A model generated the notes under the pieces. It worked only from the letters and a program-made list of their open reading frames with translations, did not search any database and had not been told where the DNA came from. DNA of 63,911 nt from Lindgomyces ingoldianus. Lineage: Eukaryota; Ascomycota; Dothideomycetes; Pleosporales; Lindgomycetaceae. The stretch is taken from the NCBI RefSeq assembly GCF_010093535.1, contig NW_022985182.1, positions 1,135,635 through 1,199,545 of the forward strand, given 5' to 3'. This document shows, in pieces, positions 22,288 to 35,991 of this stretch (position 1 is its first letter; every line of letters begins with the position of its first letter). The position numbers were made by a program, and so were the translations under genes.

Positions 22288-24135
22288 GTAAGGTTAAAAT
22301 CTAGTTAAGTAACATAAAGTCTAGTAGTAAATATTAGAAATCTAGCTATAATGTTAAGAACTCTAGTAGTAACATATAGAAATATAGTAGAAAAGTTAGC
22401 AGTAACACTAAAAGTAAAAAACATAAGTAGTATAAAAATAACTTTTTTAAATAACAGTAATTTTTAGCTTAATCTAATAGATTTTAATACAACAGTAATT
22501 ACTACATAACACTATAAAAAGGCGCTTAGGCCTATAAATACCTAAAAAAAAAAAATTTATATAAAAAAATTAGAGACTGTATGCTACATAGTAGGCAGCT
22601 TTTAATAAAATGCTACCTAGTAAAGTAAACAGATAACAGTATAATACCTACTAATAATAATATTTAGCTTTAATAAATATCTAATAGATATAAAGCTAAT
22701 AGCAGCTTAAGTTTATTAGTAAATAAAAAACTTTAAATAAATAAGTGTAAAGTAACTTATAAACTCTAGTAGATTAACACTAATAAAGAATAAAATTAAG
22801 TAAAATAATAATTATATAAACTATCTTTATATATAACTATAAGATGCTAAATATTAGTCTAAGTTAAGCAAGTTATCTAATCTATAAATTAATATTTCTG
22901 CTGCTGTAAATGTTATATTTTCTATTTTTTTTTTTTTTACTAAATAGTATTATTATTAACTTAAGTAATAACTTAATTTTTTTTACACTATCTAATAATT
23001 ATTATTAGTCTTTAAATTAAAATATTTACTTAGAGATATAGAGCATATGTTATTAAATTTAAAGTGTATTTTAAGTAAAATACTTTTATAGTCTAGATTA
23101 TTATTTATAGGTAAAAAAGACAGTAAGTAAGCTAATTAACTAGAATACTAGTTAGCTATAAAAGGATAACATAGATTATAACTAAAGAGTGTACAGGCCT
23201 AGGATTTTTAGTAAGTAAATAGCTAAACTCTAGCAAATATAATTACTAACTTAATATGTATAAGGCTAAGTCTAAACATTTAAAAGTTTAGAACTATAGA
23301 ATTTCTCTAACTACGCCTAGTAATAATAGGGTATAACCTTATTAATATAAACATGCTAAGAGAAATTAATACTATTAGCCTTAAATATTAGCTTTAGTAG
23401 ACACTAATTATAAATAAATTTAAATAAAAAAATGTTAGATTTAGTACTAAATAAAGTTAGAACACAAAGTAGACTATTCTAAAAAGGCTACTTCTAGACT
23501 ATAGTGTTCTAACCCTAGAAAGATGTCTATAAAGTAAGTAAATATTAGAGGTTAATATTTTAATAATAACTCTACTATGTTTAATTTATAAAACTACTAG
23601 AAATATTAAATAGCTAATTAAGTAGACAACTTTAATGTTCTAGTATATATAGTAGGGGACAGGTAGATAACAGAGGGACATTATATGCGTAACACTATTA
23701 GCTTAGTAACTAAAAGAGTAATAGTACATATATTTATATAAAAATAGTTTACTAACTGCACTTTTTTACTAGTAAGACTAAAGTAAAGTGTAACTAATTA
23801 ATAAGTAGCTTACTAATACTAACTTTATAAATCTTTTTAAAGTTAGACTATAGCTTGCTAGTAGCACAACACTTATAGGCAAGAATATAGTAAAAAGTAG
23901 ATGCATTAGACAGCTTATAAGTAATACCTATAGTAAAATAAATGTTAAAGATAAAAAATAAAAGCTGTAAAAAGAAAAAAGCAGAGAAAGTAAAATAAAA
24001 AAAAAGTAAAAAAGTAAAAAAAAGCTCTTTTTAAATTACGCCTAGCTAAATTAGCTAGATTACGCCTTAAGTGCAGCAGATTATAACCTAGGCATTACTA
24101 ATACATGCATAAAATATAGCACATAACTAAGTAGA
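22288..24135. other. AT-rich DNA, unassigned (includes Helitron 3' side)
   Basis: The left part resumes the degraded frame broken by P2, with a Ser/Asn-rich reading. The right part lies downstream of the Helitron helicase stop at 24138-24136 and should contain the Helitron 3' end, which I could not place. No other gene is recognisable. Confidence 0.45.
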
Positions 24136-24402
24136 TTATAATAATACCTCTTTATACACAACATTAATAACACGCCTTATTAAATTAGCCTAGTTTAAAA
24201 TACATATGCTAGATACAGTTATAACCCTAAAAAGCGCAACATAAAGCTGTCTATGTGTAAAGACTAGATGCCTTAGGTCTATACCTGTAATTTTTATAGA
24301 TTAGCTTTATAATTTGTTAATAGACATTATAAAACACAACTAGATAAGTATTTAATAGTATATAATAAAAAAAAGTAAGATGTTATAATTTTTTAATAGT
24401 AA
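24136..24402 (-). pseudogene. Helitron helicase C-terminal piece
   Basis: Read on the minus strand, this segment carries the end of a Pif1-like SF1 helicase: M-(S/T)-I-N-K-x-Q-x-Q-S-I, then I-D-L-R-H-x-V-F-T-H-x-Q-L-Y-V-A-L-x-R-V near 24350-24240, then N-V-V-Y-K-E before TAA at 24138-24136. These are helicase motifs V and VI of Helitron proteins. The arginine of S-R-V is present but the serine is lost, as expected for RIP-type change. It joins 43505 when Gypsy-2 is removed. Confidence 0.88.
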
Positions 24403-24407
24403 TTTAA

Positions 24408-25022
24408 TGTTACAGTCTATGGTTGGACCAGCGTAACTCCACCGGCAGTGCTCACCAATCTAGCTGGGTTGGGACAGGGCTCGCTTAGAGACCAGTTGGA
24501 GGACACGGAGATAGCGCACCTGCCTGAAATCATGGAAGAATGCGTTGTCTAATAGGGAGACAGGCCGCGAATTTGGGGAGCTTAAGGGAGCTTAAGGGAG
24601 CTTAAGGGAGCCTGCAGAAGTCTCCTTAGCAAGCTTCTATAAACTCCTGCTAGCTCCCCTTAGCGCCCTAGCATATGTATATAGTTCTTATATTAAACAA
24701 CTTTTAGAAAGTGTGTTTAATATTTAGTTTATTTATTATATAAACTAAGTAGCATTTAGCTTTCTAAAGAGCTATAATACTATTTATATATCTTACACTA
24801 TATATACCTCTAACCTTGTCTAACAAGGACTGTTTAACCCTAGCCTTCCTACTGCTGCACATAGGGCAAACTATAATCTAGTTATTCTATATAAGCCTCT
24901 ATTAGCCTAATAGCCTGTACGTAGGACTGTACACCCTACTAGATTAGCCTCTACTATCTGTCCTACTTCCCTCTTAGGAATACTAGAAGACCTAAGTGCT
25001 TCTTAAAGCAAAGATTATAATA
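24408..25022 (+). repeat. Gypsy-2, 5' LTR
   Basis: 615 bp. The outer 5' end is intact GC-rich sequence; the inner end is mutated to GATTATAATA (GATTGTAACA in the 3' LTR). It contains three units of a 10-bp tandem repeat GGGAGCTTAA (24576-24605), a TATATA box at 24678-24683, and GTGTTTAA at 24713-24720, which is complementary to the bases right after this LTR. Confidence 0.92.
24678..24683 (+). promoter_or_regulatory. TATA box in Gypsy-2 LTR
   Basis: TATATA about 35 bases before the self-primer segment at 24713; likely core promoter of the element. Inferred from position. Confidence 0.5.
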
Positions 25023-25038
25023 TTAAACACTACCTTTT
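25023..25038 (+). promoter_or_regulatory. Gypsy-2 primer-binding site, self-priming type
   Basis: TTAAACAC directly after the 5' LTR is the exact complement of GTGTTTAA inside the LTR (24713-24720; 37524-37531 in the 3' LTR). After one extra T, the next seven bases ACCTTTT complement AAAAGGT just upstream in the 3' LTR copy (37517-37523). No tRNA-type TGG start is seen. This matches the self-primed reverse transcription known for Tf1/sushi-group elements. Confidence 0.6.
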
Positions 25039-25079
25039 TTAAAAAGTATAGTAACTTTTTAACATAACTTAGATTTTAA

Positions 25080-26290
25080 CATAGCCTATGCTGTGCTATT
25101 AGGATCTATAGAAGTTCCTACCTAAAGTAAAGCTATTTTAGTAAAATAGATTAACTTAATTTAGAATAACATTAAAAAACTCTAGTAAATTAGTAATAAG
25201 GTTAGTAAGTTACTAAAACTTAAGTAAAAGATAACTAACTTTTACTAAAAAACTATAAATTTATAAAGCCCCCTACCTCTTATTAACCCTTATAAGGCTA
25301 CTGCCTAAGCCTACTAGATACATAAACTATAAGTAGAGCTAGTAAAAGTTTAAAATATCTTAACAGATAAAGTAAGTGTTATAGCTAAAAAGGCTTTAAA
25401 ACTAGCCTTTTTAAAGCTTTTTAAAAAATTATTAAAAGACTTTTAACTATTCTTTACTAAATGCTACTTTTATATGCAGTATAATAAAAGAGCATTTTAG
25501 ACTAACACAGAAATAATCTTCTAGATAGGATTACACTTAGAAGGCCCCTATATAATCTAGTTCTAACTCTATGCTAATAATTAGATAGACTTTAGAGCTA
25601 ATAGCGCACTACTTAACCTTAAAACTAAAGAAGTATTTAGTAGCGTTAAAAATTTTAAAGCAGCCCTATTAGCTATCTATAGAACTTTAGATAAAAAAAA
25701 AATTATAGCTAATAGACTAGATAATATAAGACAAGGCAGCAGACTAGTCTAAAACTATGCAGCGCGCTTTAGAGAGCAGATAGCCATATGTAGATAGAAC
25801 AACTAGAAAGCCCTATGCTGCATGTTTTATAATAGACTAAATAATAAAGTAAAAAATAAGTTTATGTATATAGACTAACTAACTACTTTTAAAGACTACA
25901 TTAAAAAAGCAATAACTTATAATAATTACTATAAAGAACATAAAAAAGAAAAGAAATTAAAAAGAACTTTTTAGAAGCTAGAATTTATCTCTAAAAAGAA
26001 AAAGCTTTTATAATATAATAAAAAGCTAATAGACCTTAGTTATGTAAAGCATACATAAAGCCTCTCTTTTAAAAAGAGCTAAGTTCTAGAACATAATAAG
26101 CTGCCTTTAATAAAGGAATAATAAAAGTAGCTAGAAGATAAGGCCTGCCTAAACTATAGAAAAGTAGGACATTTTTGCTAAAACTACTTAGACTTTTAAA
26201 AGAGGGAGAATAAAAATACTACTATAATAATAAAAGCTATTACTGCTAAATATAGCCTTATAGATAAGGAAATATAAGAAAGACTAAATA
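25080..26290 (+). pseudogene. Gypsy-2 gag relic
   Basis: Plus-strand frame with TAA/TAG breaks. A CCHC zinc knuckle (C-x2-C-x4-H-x4-C, with two Cys seen as Tyr) lies at 26146-26187, preceded by a Lys/Glu-rich helical region. The start is not clear. A second Cys-rich cluster follows near 26540-26600. Confidence 0.65.
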
Positions 26291-29200
26291 ATAGACTTTA
26301 CTAGTAATATAAAGAAAACTACTCTTTAAACAACTGTTCTAAACTATATTAAAAGGTAGTTATTTAAAATTTTAGTAGCTTTAATATAGTGTTGTAAGAC
26401 TTTATAATTTTTAAAAAATATAAAGAAAAGACTTAAATTTAAGGATACATTATAAATATTTAAAAAGAAAAAAAATAGTTTCTTTTTTAAAACTAAACCT
26501 TTAGTACTTTAGTAAGAGAGCTTTTCTAACAGTTTTAAAAATGCAAGTGCTAGAAGTGTAAGTTACAACATAACTACTTAAGTAATTATATAGTTTTACT
26601 CTACTAAATAAACATTAGCAACAACTACTTAATGTTTAACATTATATAAAGAATAGCTAAAGTTAAATATAACATTATAAATAAAAAAAAGTAATAGTAA
26701 TTTTTTACTAAGATTAGAGATTAAAAGCTAGAATAGCTAAGTAAACCTGCTAGGTTTAAAGTACTATAACTAGCGCCTAAAAAACCTAAGACACTACTCC
26801 TAAGCCTAGCAATCTCTAGAAAAGCTCTTGCAATATAACAGAACTATAGATAATATGTCCTTTGCAGAAGCAGCACCTATAGCACTAACAGTTGCTAATA
26901 GAAAAAGCACCCTATATAGCTAGTACAAACAAAGGAATACCTACAGTAGACCTAAGAAAGTCCTTTTAATATGTTACATAGACTTAATAATTGTCTATAC
27001 TCCTAGTACTAATGCACGTGACAGTATTACATTAAGCATTAGAATAATAAACATTAAGCAGGATAGTAGCCTACATAAGAAAGGAACTACAACAGTTGCC
27101 TATAGCAAAGAACAGCTTTAGCCTGCAAAACTATAAATTATTACACTTGTTAAACAGCTCCTCCTTACAAACAAAAAGCATAGATAAAGTGTAATAAATA
27201 AGAAAATTACAAATTCTACTACTTTTAGTAGAAGGTAGTAAGAAAAGAAGACTATCTAATGTTATATTATTTAGTTAAAAATTATAAATGTAAAGTAGCT
27301 AACTACTATAATTAAAAACATTAAATCTATAAAAAAAAAGATAAATTTAATAATAACTTATAAAACATTAACTTTTATCCCCTTTTAAATAAAAAAGTTA
27401 AACATAATATATTAGCAGTAATTACAGTAGGATAAGGGGCAGGACATAGCCTAATAACTACCTTTACGTATAAAGGGTGGCCTAGACTAGCCCTTATAGA
27501 CAGCAGATGCACCTTTACTGCTATAGATAAAGATTAAGTAGATAAATAAAGCATACTATTTTATATAAAGAAAAACTTATTTAAGGTAACTCTTACTAAC
27601 ACATTATTAATTAAATATAGTAGAGAATAGGTTAACCTAAAAACCTATAAGAAAAACTTTAAGACTTCTAATATAAAAGACTAGAGGTCTATAAACATAC
27701 TTAAGCTAGAAGGCAAATATAATATAATTCTAGGCTATAATTAGCTTAGAGCCTATAACTCTGCAATTAACTAGAGAACTATAACTATAAAGACCCCTAA
27801 TAACTATGCACGCATAACCTAGTTAGCATGCTACAATAACTGTTACTTAGTCTATAAATAGGTAAAATAGGGTAGCAGTTACTACTCTAAGAAAAGGAAG
27901 CTTTAGAAATTTCCTTACTAAAAGCTAAAAGCTTAAGTAATAAAAATAATAAAAGAAAAGCTTAAAAAAGTCTCTTATAAAGAAATTAAAGTAAATAAAG
28001 ATGTAAAATAAATTAGTGTTATCTAAACCTAAGATAAAGGTTACATCCTAGCTAAATATAAGAATTATAAGGACATGTTTAAAACACTAGAAAACCTAGA
28101 AGAACTACTACTACATTAGCTTTAAAATTACACTATTAACTTAATAAAAGATTATAATCTAAAAACCTATAAGCTTTACCCCCTTATAAGAGTATAAAAA
28201 AAGGCCTTATAAAAATACATTAATAAGATGCTAGTATAAGGCTATATCTAAGAAAGCTATAGCCTAGTAGCCTTAGCTATAGTTTTTATAAAAAAGAAAA
28301 AAAAATCTAAGTTTATTAGAACTATAGAACTTTAAATAATAACATAATTTAAGACTAATTTCTTTTACTAATTATATAAGATATTATAAACTAACTAAAA
28401 GAAACCTAGTACTTTATAAAGTTTAATGTATAAGATAAATTTAATAAGATAAAGATATAAAAAAGAGATAAATAGCTTATAGTGTTTAGGACTTTATAAG
28501 AACTCTATAAACTACTAGTAATGCTATTTAGCCTAATAAATGCCCTAGCAACATTTTAGCAAATTATTAATATAGCTTTTAACCTCTATCTTAATGTCTT
28601 TACTTTAGTATATTTAGATAACGTCCTTATCTACTTAAAAGATACCCTAGAAGACTATGTATAAAAGGTATAAAAAGTCCTAGAACAACTTAAAAAGTAC
28701 AAACTCTACTTACAGCTCTCTAAATATAAATTCTATATTACTAAGATAAAATACTTAGAATTTATAATTAATAAAAAAAATAATAAAAATTAACTTAGCT
28801 AAAGTATAAAAGGTGCTTAAATAGCTAGAACTTATAATAGTTAAAAAAGTAAAAGAATTCCTAAGACTATTAGGCTATGTTAGACAAATAATTAGAGATT
28901 ACTCTAAAATTACTATACTATTAATAAACGCTATAACTAAGGATTAAGCTATAGCAAAATTTGTCTAGACCCTAGAAATAAATAAGGCATTTATAGCCTT
29001 AAAACAAGCTATAACAGATAAACTAGTATTAAGAATGTATAACCTACAGTTAGACACTAAAATCCACACAGACGCATCCCTAGAAGCTAGCAGAGCTGCG
29101 TTGTATTAAAAACAAGAAGACAGGAAATAGCACCTAGTTGCGTACTATTCTGCTAAATTCTTAGGACCTAAAGCAGGTTACAGCATACCTAACAAGGAAC

Positions 29201-30326
29201 TAAAAGCAATATTAAACACTGTAAGAGTATAGGCTATAGAGCTACATAGAATAGCAAAGCTATTCTTTATTATAATAGACTATGTAAATTTAGTTATGTT
29301 TCTAACAGTAAAGAAACTCTTACTAATGTATGTAAAATAGGCAATAAAGCTTGCCTAATTTAACTGCATTATTAAGCATGTCCTAGAAACACAGAACTAG
29401 CAGGCTAACACTCTTAGCTAAAGGCTAGACTACTTTAATAAAAAAAAGGAAAAAACTAAAGAATTTATGCTCTTTAAAAAAACTAGTAAAGAATAGATTT
29501 ATAATAGGCCCTAACTTATAAAGGAATTCTACATGCTTATAGCTAGTAAGCAGAGATAGAAGAACCTAATCTAGGAATACTATAAATCTCTAATGTTTAG
29601 ACATCTAGGAATTAGCACCCTCTAGAAGAAGCTAAGAACAGCAATACTACAACAAATACTAAAAGTTAAGCAGTTGTGCACTAAAGTACTTAGAGAATGT
29701 AACACCTGTAATAAAAATAACTTATAAAGGCATAAGGCCTATAGTTACTTATAACTAATTAAAGCACTAAAACTACTATAGACAATAATTATAATAGACT
29801 TTATTACAGGATTACCCCTGTCTAAAGAACTAAGAACAGACAGGATGTGCAACATAATTATAGTAGCTCTAGATAAAACTACTAAATATCTGCACATTTA
29901 GCCCTTAAAAAAATAATAACAGCTAAAGAATTTATTTATAAATTAAAATAAAATGTAATATTAGTATATAGATACTTTAAAATTATTATCTTTAACTAAG
30001 ATAAACTATTTACTAGTAGTTTCTAGAAAGCAGTAATGCAGCATCTTAGTATAGCATATAAGCTATTAACAGCTTACTATCTGCAGACAGACAGCTAGAC
30101 TAAAAGAGTAAACACAGAAGTAGAAAAATACTTAAAAAAGTACATATCCTACACTTAAAATAATTAGATAATATAGCTTCTAATAGCATAGTTAGCTATT
30201 AATAATGTAGAATTAGCTATAATAAAAGAAACACTATATAAAGCTAATTTTAGATATAACCTTTACTTTATGTTACATAGAAATTAACTTATAGATCTAT
30301 AAGAGTTAATAGATTAGCTAACAGAC

Positions 30327-30644
30327 TGTCACAGTATCCTCCCCGGATCCCAGACATAACTGTATTAGACGCGTACTAGAGTATTATTAGTGCATGTCTA
30401 ACATAAACACAACACAACACAGACATAAACTTAAGCACAAACTGCCTTAACACTAACTAAACCTAGAATAGGCTTAATTTATACTTAAAGCGCTTAGACT
30501 TCTAAGCTAAGTATTTAATTACTAATTTTCTCTTAAACTTTTTTATTTCTTACATAACATCTTGTACTTACTATAATACCTTACATAGTAATTAAACTAG
30601 ACCTCTGTAAAGCTTTATAACCTTACTTATGCATAATTATAACA
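30327..30644 (+). repeat. Copy C, 5' LTR
   Basis: 318 bp, CpG-rich at its first ~30 bases, then converted. Confidence 0.94.
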
Positions 30645-30672
30645 TTATGTTGTGTTAAAACTTTAGCTAAGA

Positions 30673-33600
30673 ATAGCCTCTAAATCTAATTTAATAAGCT
30701 TAGTACTTATATAACTCTAAGCTATTAAAGTAAGCTAAAAAGCTTTTTAAAAAGCGCTTACTTTATAAAAAAGCTACTATGTTATAAGCTTTAAAGCTTT
30801 TTAAAAGAACTTTAAAGAACAGCTTTATATTATTAAGTAGTCTATTTCTGCCTTAACTTTTGTTATAGTAGTAGGAACTAAGAACTTACTAGCTTTAAAG
30901 CTTACCTAGAAGTCTAAAAATAGCTTAACTTTTTTCTACTTAACACTACTTATAACTTATAACTTTTTTAACTTAGTAATAAAATCTAACTAACTCCTTA
31001 ATCCCCTACTATTTAATAAAAAATAGAAAGACCTACCTTTTTTCTTACACAAGCTCTAATATAAACTTAAAGGAAATATAGACTAATTCTCCTCTAAACG
31101 CTTCTAGTTACTATATGCCTACTCTTAACTTAACTATAACATAACAGCCTTAATTAACTTACTAATAAATAAGAATATTATTAACTTAAATTAATTTATA
31201 GTGTTCTTATAAGTAACTTATAAAGACCTAAATAAAAAGTTAACAGCTTTAAGTTACTTAAACACCTTATAATAAAAAAAAAAAGCTTTACTTTACACTT
31301 TACTAAGTTCTACTAACTTGCATTTAATATAAGCCTAAATAAAATAAGTCTAATTATAGCTTTATATAACTCCCTCTTAACTAAACTATAACGCGCTATA
31401 GTAGAAGAACCTCTTCTAAACAACTTTAACATGTATGCAAACCTAATTACTACCTACAATAATAACATAAGGTTCCTCCCTGTACAAGCCCTAATACGCC
31501 CCTAAACTAGTGTAGTTATAAATAAGAACCCTAATATAATAAAAATTAATTTAAATTATGCTCTAGTTAGTTCTAAAAAGCATAAAAATTATAAAAAGAA
31601 AAGTTAATACTTTAAGTATAGTAAGCATAGTTATATTTTTTAAAACTACTTTATTCCTTTTTTTTAAGTCTACGCAAGTAGCGCTGCTAGCACTTATTAA
31701 AGATTCTTACTATTTTAATTTTATTTTTATAAAGGCTCTAACTTATATTTAAGCTTTAATCTTTTTTGCTACTTATAACATAGCTGCAGCTATAGCAGTA
31801 GAAGCCTATAAAAAGGCTTGTCCTAGGGCTAAGTTGCCCTTTAGAACTAATTTAACACTAGATTTTTACTAACTTATAGGCTAAGTCCTCTACTAATAAC
31901 TAGAAGTACTAAGTTAATATTTTTATATATTTATAATAAAAAACTATATTAGCTCTAATATAAGCTCTTATTAACTTAAAAGTAAATAGTATAGGTTACA
32001 TTAATAAAGAACTAGCATGTAAACTAAATTTTTAATTAACACTGCTTACCTAAACAATTTACTTAACTAGATTTAATAGAAAATAACTTAAAAAAAGTTT
32101 TATTTTTTATACTATAACTATTATAATTACCTACTAACACTATAAAGAGTAGATTAAGCTCTATGTAATAAACATAAGATGTTATAACCTAATTCTAGAA
32201 CAACTATAGCTATATTAGCATAAAGTTGCCTTTAATTACTAAAAGTAAGTTCTAAACTTTAACTTTTTTTAATACTAAGATATATGCTTATACTTACACC
32301 TAAACAACACTTAAATAGCACTTAATATAGAAGGTTTTTAAACCTACTTTTTAATAACTTAAAGAAAAACTACCTAAGTAAGGCTAATAAGCTAGGCCTT
32401 TTACTAAAATAGGCTATGTAAAATAATTTAATAACTACTTAAACCTAAAAAAAAAAAGCTTTTAAGAAACCTTTACTTACTTAATTTAAACATAAACTAG
32501 GACTTAAACAGTAAATAGACATCTGCTATATAAGACCTGCCTTATTTATAACTCTAGCTTAATAACTAGATTATAAAATCTATGTAGTTATAATTTCTAA
32601 TATAGACTAAGCTTTAGCTTTTTAAAAACACACTAACTTAAAGATAATAGTCCTTTAAAACTACTATAACTTATTACATGTCTTTTTTTAAGACAAGTTT
32701 AATAAGCTTTTAATATAACATTTATATAATTACTAGATAACTTTTAAGCCTAGCAAATAACCTAGTTATAGGCTACTATATAGAATATTACTAAACAAAT
32801 TAAAAGTGCTCTAAAAATACTTTAATAAAAACTTAAAAAAAAAGTTTATTTAAGCTAGCTTTTTACTAGTAGTGTTACCTATACTATTTATAAAGAAACT
32901 TAGAAGTAGGCTTTAATTCTATGTTAACTACTAAAGACTAAATGCTATTACTATTAAAAACTAATACTTAATTCCCTTTTTATAAAAAACTCTAAGCTAA
33001 CTAAGTAAAGTAAAGTATTTTATAAAGTTAGATATTATTACTGCCTTTAATAAGCTAAAAATAGCAAAGAGTAATAAGTAGCTAACAGTGTTTTAAACTT
33101 AATATAGACTATTTAAGTACCTAGTAATACCTTTTAGCTTAGCTAACACGCCTAGTACCTTTTAACATTTTATAAATAACTTGCTCTAACTCTACCTAGA
33201 TATGTTTTGCACTATATATATTAATAATATTCTAATCTATAGTAATAGCCTTTTAGAGTATAAACAGCATGTACGCCTAGTGCTAAAGGCTATAAAAGAA
33301 GCAGGTCTATAACTTAACATAGACAAATGTAAGTTTTACTAATTAAAGGTTACATATTTAGAATATGTAATCTTTATAAATAGTATTTAAATAGACCTTA
33401 TTAAAGTTTAGACTATGCTAGATTAGTAATACTTAAAAGATATAAAAAATGTTTAAGCTTTTATAAAATTTACTAACTTTTACTAATAATTTATTAATAA
33501 CTTTTTATAGCTAGTAAGCTCTATAATTATACTTACTAAAAAAAAAGTCTAATTTAACTTTAACTTAAATTACTAATAGTCTTTTAACTAGCTAAAGAAA

Positions 33601-35640
33601 GCTTTTACTAAAGCTTTAATACTCTACTACTTTAACTTTAAACTACTAATACTTATAGAAGCTAATGCCTTAGACTATGTAGTAGTAGAAGTTCTCTTTT
33701 AAACTAAGCTAGACAGGACTATTAGGCTTATTATATACTTTTTAAAAAGAATAAGTTCTGTAGAAGGTAATTATAAGATCTATAATAAAAAATTACTTAC
33801 TATAGTACACTACTTTAAATAATAGCAACTTAAACTAGAAGGTGCAGCACATCTAATATAGGTTCTATTTAACTATAAGAACTTATAGTACTTTATAACT
33901 ATAAAATAACTTAGCTACTAATAAGCCTATTAGTTTAAATACTTATTTTATTTTAATTTTAAAATTACTTATTATTTTAGTTAAAATAAAGGGAAACTAA
34001 ATGCTTTTATAAAGTAATCTTAAAACATCTTTACTTAAAAAAAAGTGTAAAAAGCTTAACACTAAACTCTACTCTAACTTAAGCTATTTTTAAACCTTAA
34101 CTTAAATAAAATAAATTAAATAATTAATTAAATTATTGCTAATAAGTATCTAAATAATAAATTTATTTAAAAAACCTTAGACCTACTTTAAAATAGCGCT
34201 AGTTAGTTAAAAAAGGTAATACTAGCTAACTATAAAAACTAAAATAGTAAGCTATATTACTATAACTAACTTATAATCTTTAATTTTAATAAACTAAGAA
34301 TTAAACTACTTTAAATTATACATAACTTGCCTATTAAAGGACACCTAGGCAGAGGAAAGACTCTTAACCTACTACAGAGAGAGTACTACTAGCCCTGCAT
34401 GTTTTATACTGTACGCTAATATGTATTATGTTGCTATACTTGCTGTAAAGTAAAAGCCTTTTAAAAAAAGTATAATAGCCTGCTTAAACTACTTCTAATC
34501 TCTAAATAAGCTTAGAAAGACATATTAATTAATTTTATTATAGACCTACTTTTATCTAAAAGGTATATAAATATTATAGTAGTTGTTAATTACTTAACTA
34601 AGTATTAACACTTAATACTATATTCCTTTATAACTGCCTCTAATATAGCCTAGTTATTCTACTAATATGTATAAGTTTACTATAGCCTACCTAACATAAT
34701 TATATTAGATAAAGGTACGCAGTTTATCTTAGCCTTCTAGGATAAACTTTATAAATAGCTTTAAATTATTTTTTATTTATTTATAGCTTTTTACTTAGAG
34801 ACTAACAGCTAGACTAAGAACATAAATGCTATAATAAAATAAGTCCTATAAGTGTACATAAACTACTAGTAAAATAACTAAGTAAAATAGTTAGCTATAG
34901 CATAGTTTAAAGCTAATAACATAACATTTAAATTAACATAAGTATCCCTGTTCTTAGTAAACTACAGATACTACCCCTAAATAGAATTTAAACTACTTAT
35001 AAATACCCCTTAACTAACTTATTAATCTATATAAGTAATAGACATAAATAAACTTATTAATAAAATCTAAAATATATTTAAATATATTTATAAAAAGCTT
35101 ACATAGGCTTAAGCTTTTTAATAAGAGTACATAAACTAATTCTAAACTCTTGCCCCTATGTATGCAGCTAGCAAGAAGGTCTAGCTAAATGCTAGAAATA
35201 TTTAAATAAACTAATAATTAAAGAAACTTAATTAAAAGAACTTTAGCCTCTTTATAGTAGCTTATATAGTCTTATTATATACTTACTAATTAATCCTACC
35301 TAACAGCATAAAGATACACCCTATGTTCTATGTATTATTACTGCGCTAAGTAGCCTCTAAATCTAACTATCTACCTAAATAGCTAAACCTGCTACCTAAA
35401 CCTATTATTATAAATAATAAACTAGAATATGTTACAGAAGACATTAAACAGATTTAGTTTAATAAAAAGAAATATATTTATAAATACTTTATAAAATAGA
35501 CTAGATACAATAAACTATTATAGAAACCTATAGAAGCCTTATAAGAAAACTCTGCAGTAACCTAATTTTACGCCTAATACCTATCTAAACTAAACCTATA
35601 CTCTAATAAAGACAACTTAATGCTAGAACTACTAATGTAA
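30673..35640 (+). pseudogene. gag-pol relic of Gypsy-1 copy C
   Basis: Colinear with copy G. The gag ATG is ATA at 30673-30675 and the gag stop region is near 31833. Protease and reverse transcriptase follow in the -1 frame, with Y-I-N-N in place of Y-I-D-D near 33220. RNase H and integrase follow, then a chromodomain at about 35415-35570. Pol ends at TAA 35638-35640, followed by the G-run. It shows what copy G should contain beyond the window: a pol of about 1280 codons. Confidence 0.9.
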
Positions 35641-35673
35641 AGAATTCTCTTCTTAATAAGGGGGGGGGGGTAC

Positions 35674-35991
35674 TATTACAGTATCCTCCCTAGATCCTAG
35701 ACATAACTATATTAGACGTGTACTAGAGTATTATTAGTGCATGTCTAACATAAACATAATATAACATAGACATAAACTTAAGTATAAACTACTTTAACAC
35801 TAACTAAACTTAGAACAGGCTTAATTTATACTTAAAGTGCTTAGACTTTTAAGCTAAGTATTTAATTACTAATTTTTTTTTAAACCTTTCTATTCCTTAC
35901 ACAACGTCTTGTACCTACTATAATACCTCACGTAGTAATTAAACTAGACCTCCGTGAAGCTCTATAACCTTACTCGTGCACAATCGTGACA
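35674..35991 (+). repeat. Copy C, 3' LTR
   Basis: 318 bp. The start is degraded (TATTACAG) and the last ~60 bases are nearly unmutated. Confidence 0.94.

Larger units (their letters stand above)
30327..35991 (+). mobile_element. Gypsy-1 copy C (nested in Gypsy-2 pol)
   Basis: A full-length 5665-bp copy in plus orientation, flanked by CAGAC (30322-30326 and 35992-35996), inserted in the Gypsy-2 integrase region. The outer ends of both LTRs are close to copy G (left keeps TCCTCCCCGGATCCC, right keeps ACTCGTGCACAATCGTGACA); the inner ends are degraded. Polypurine run of 11 G at 35660-35670. Confidence 0.95.

Noticed and set aside
24035..24066. Palindrome TAGCTAAATTAGCTA (24043-24057) between two ATTACGCC direct repeats, downstream of the Helitron helicase stop, considered as the Helitron 3' hairpin
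   Set aside because: No CTRR terminus follows at the expected distance, and TAGCTA palindromes are common in this TA-enriched DNA.
16290..35670. Long G-runs (7 to 11 G) considered as G-quadruplex or sequencing artefacts
   Set aside because: They occur at the same place in every Gypsy-1 copy, directly before the 3' LTR, and are best explained as polypurine tracts whose length slips.
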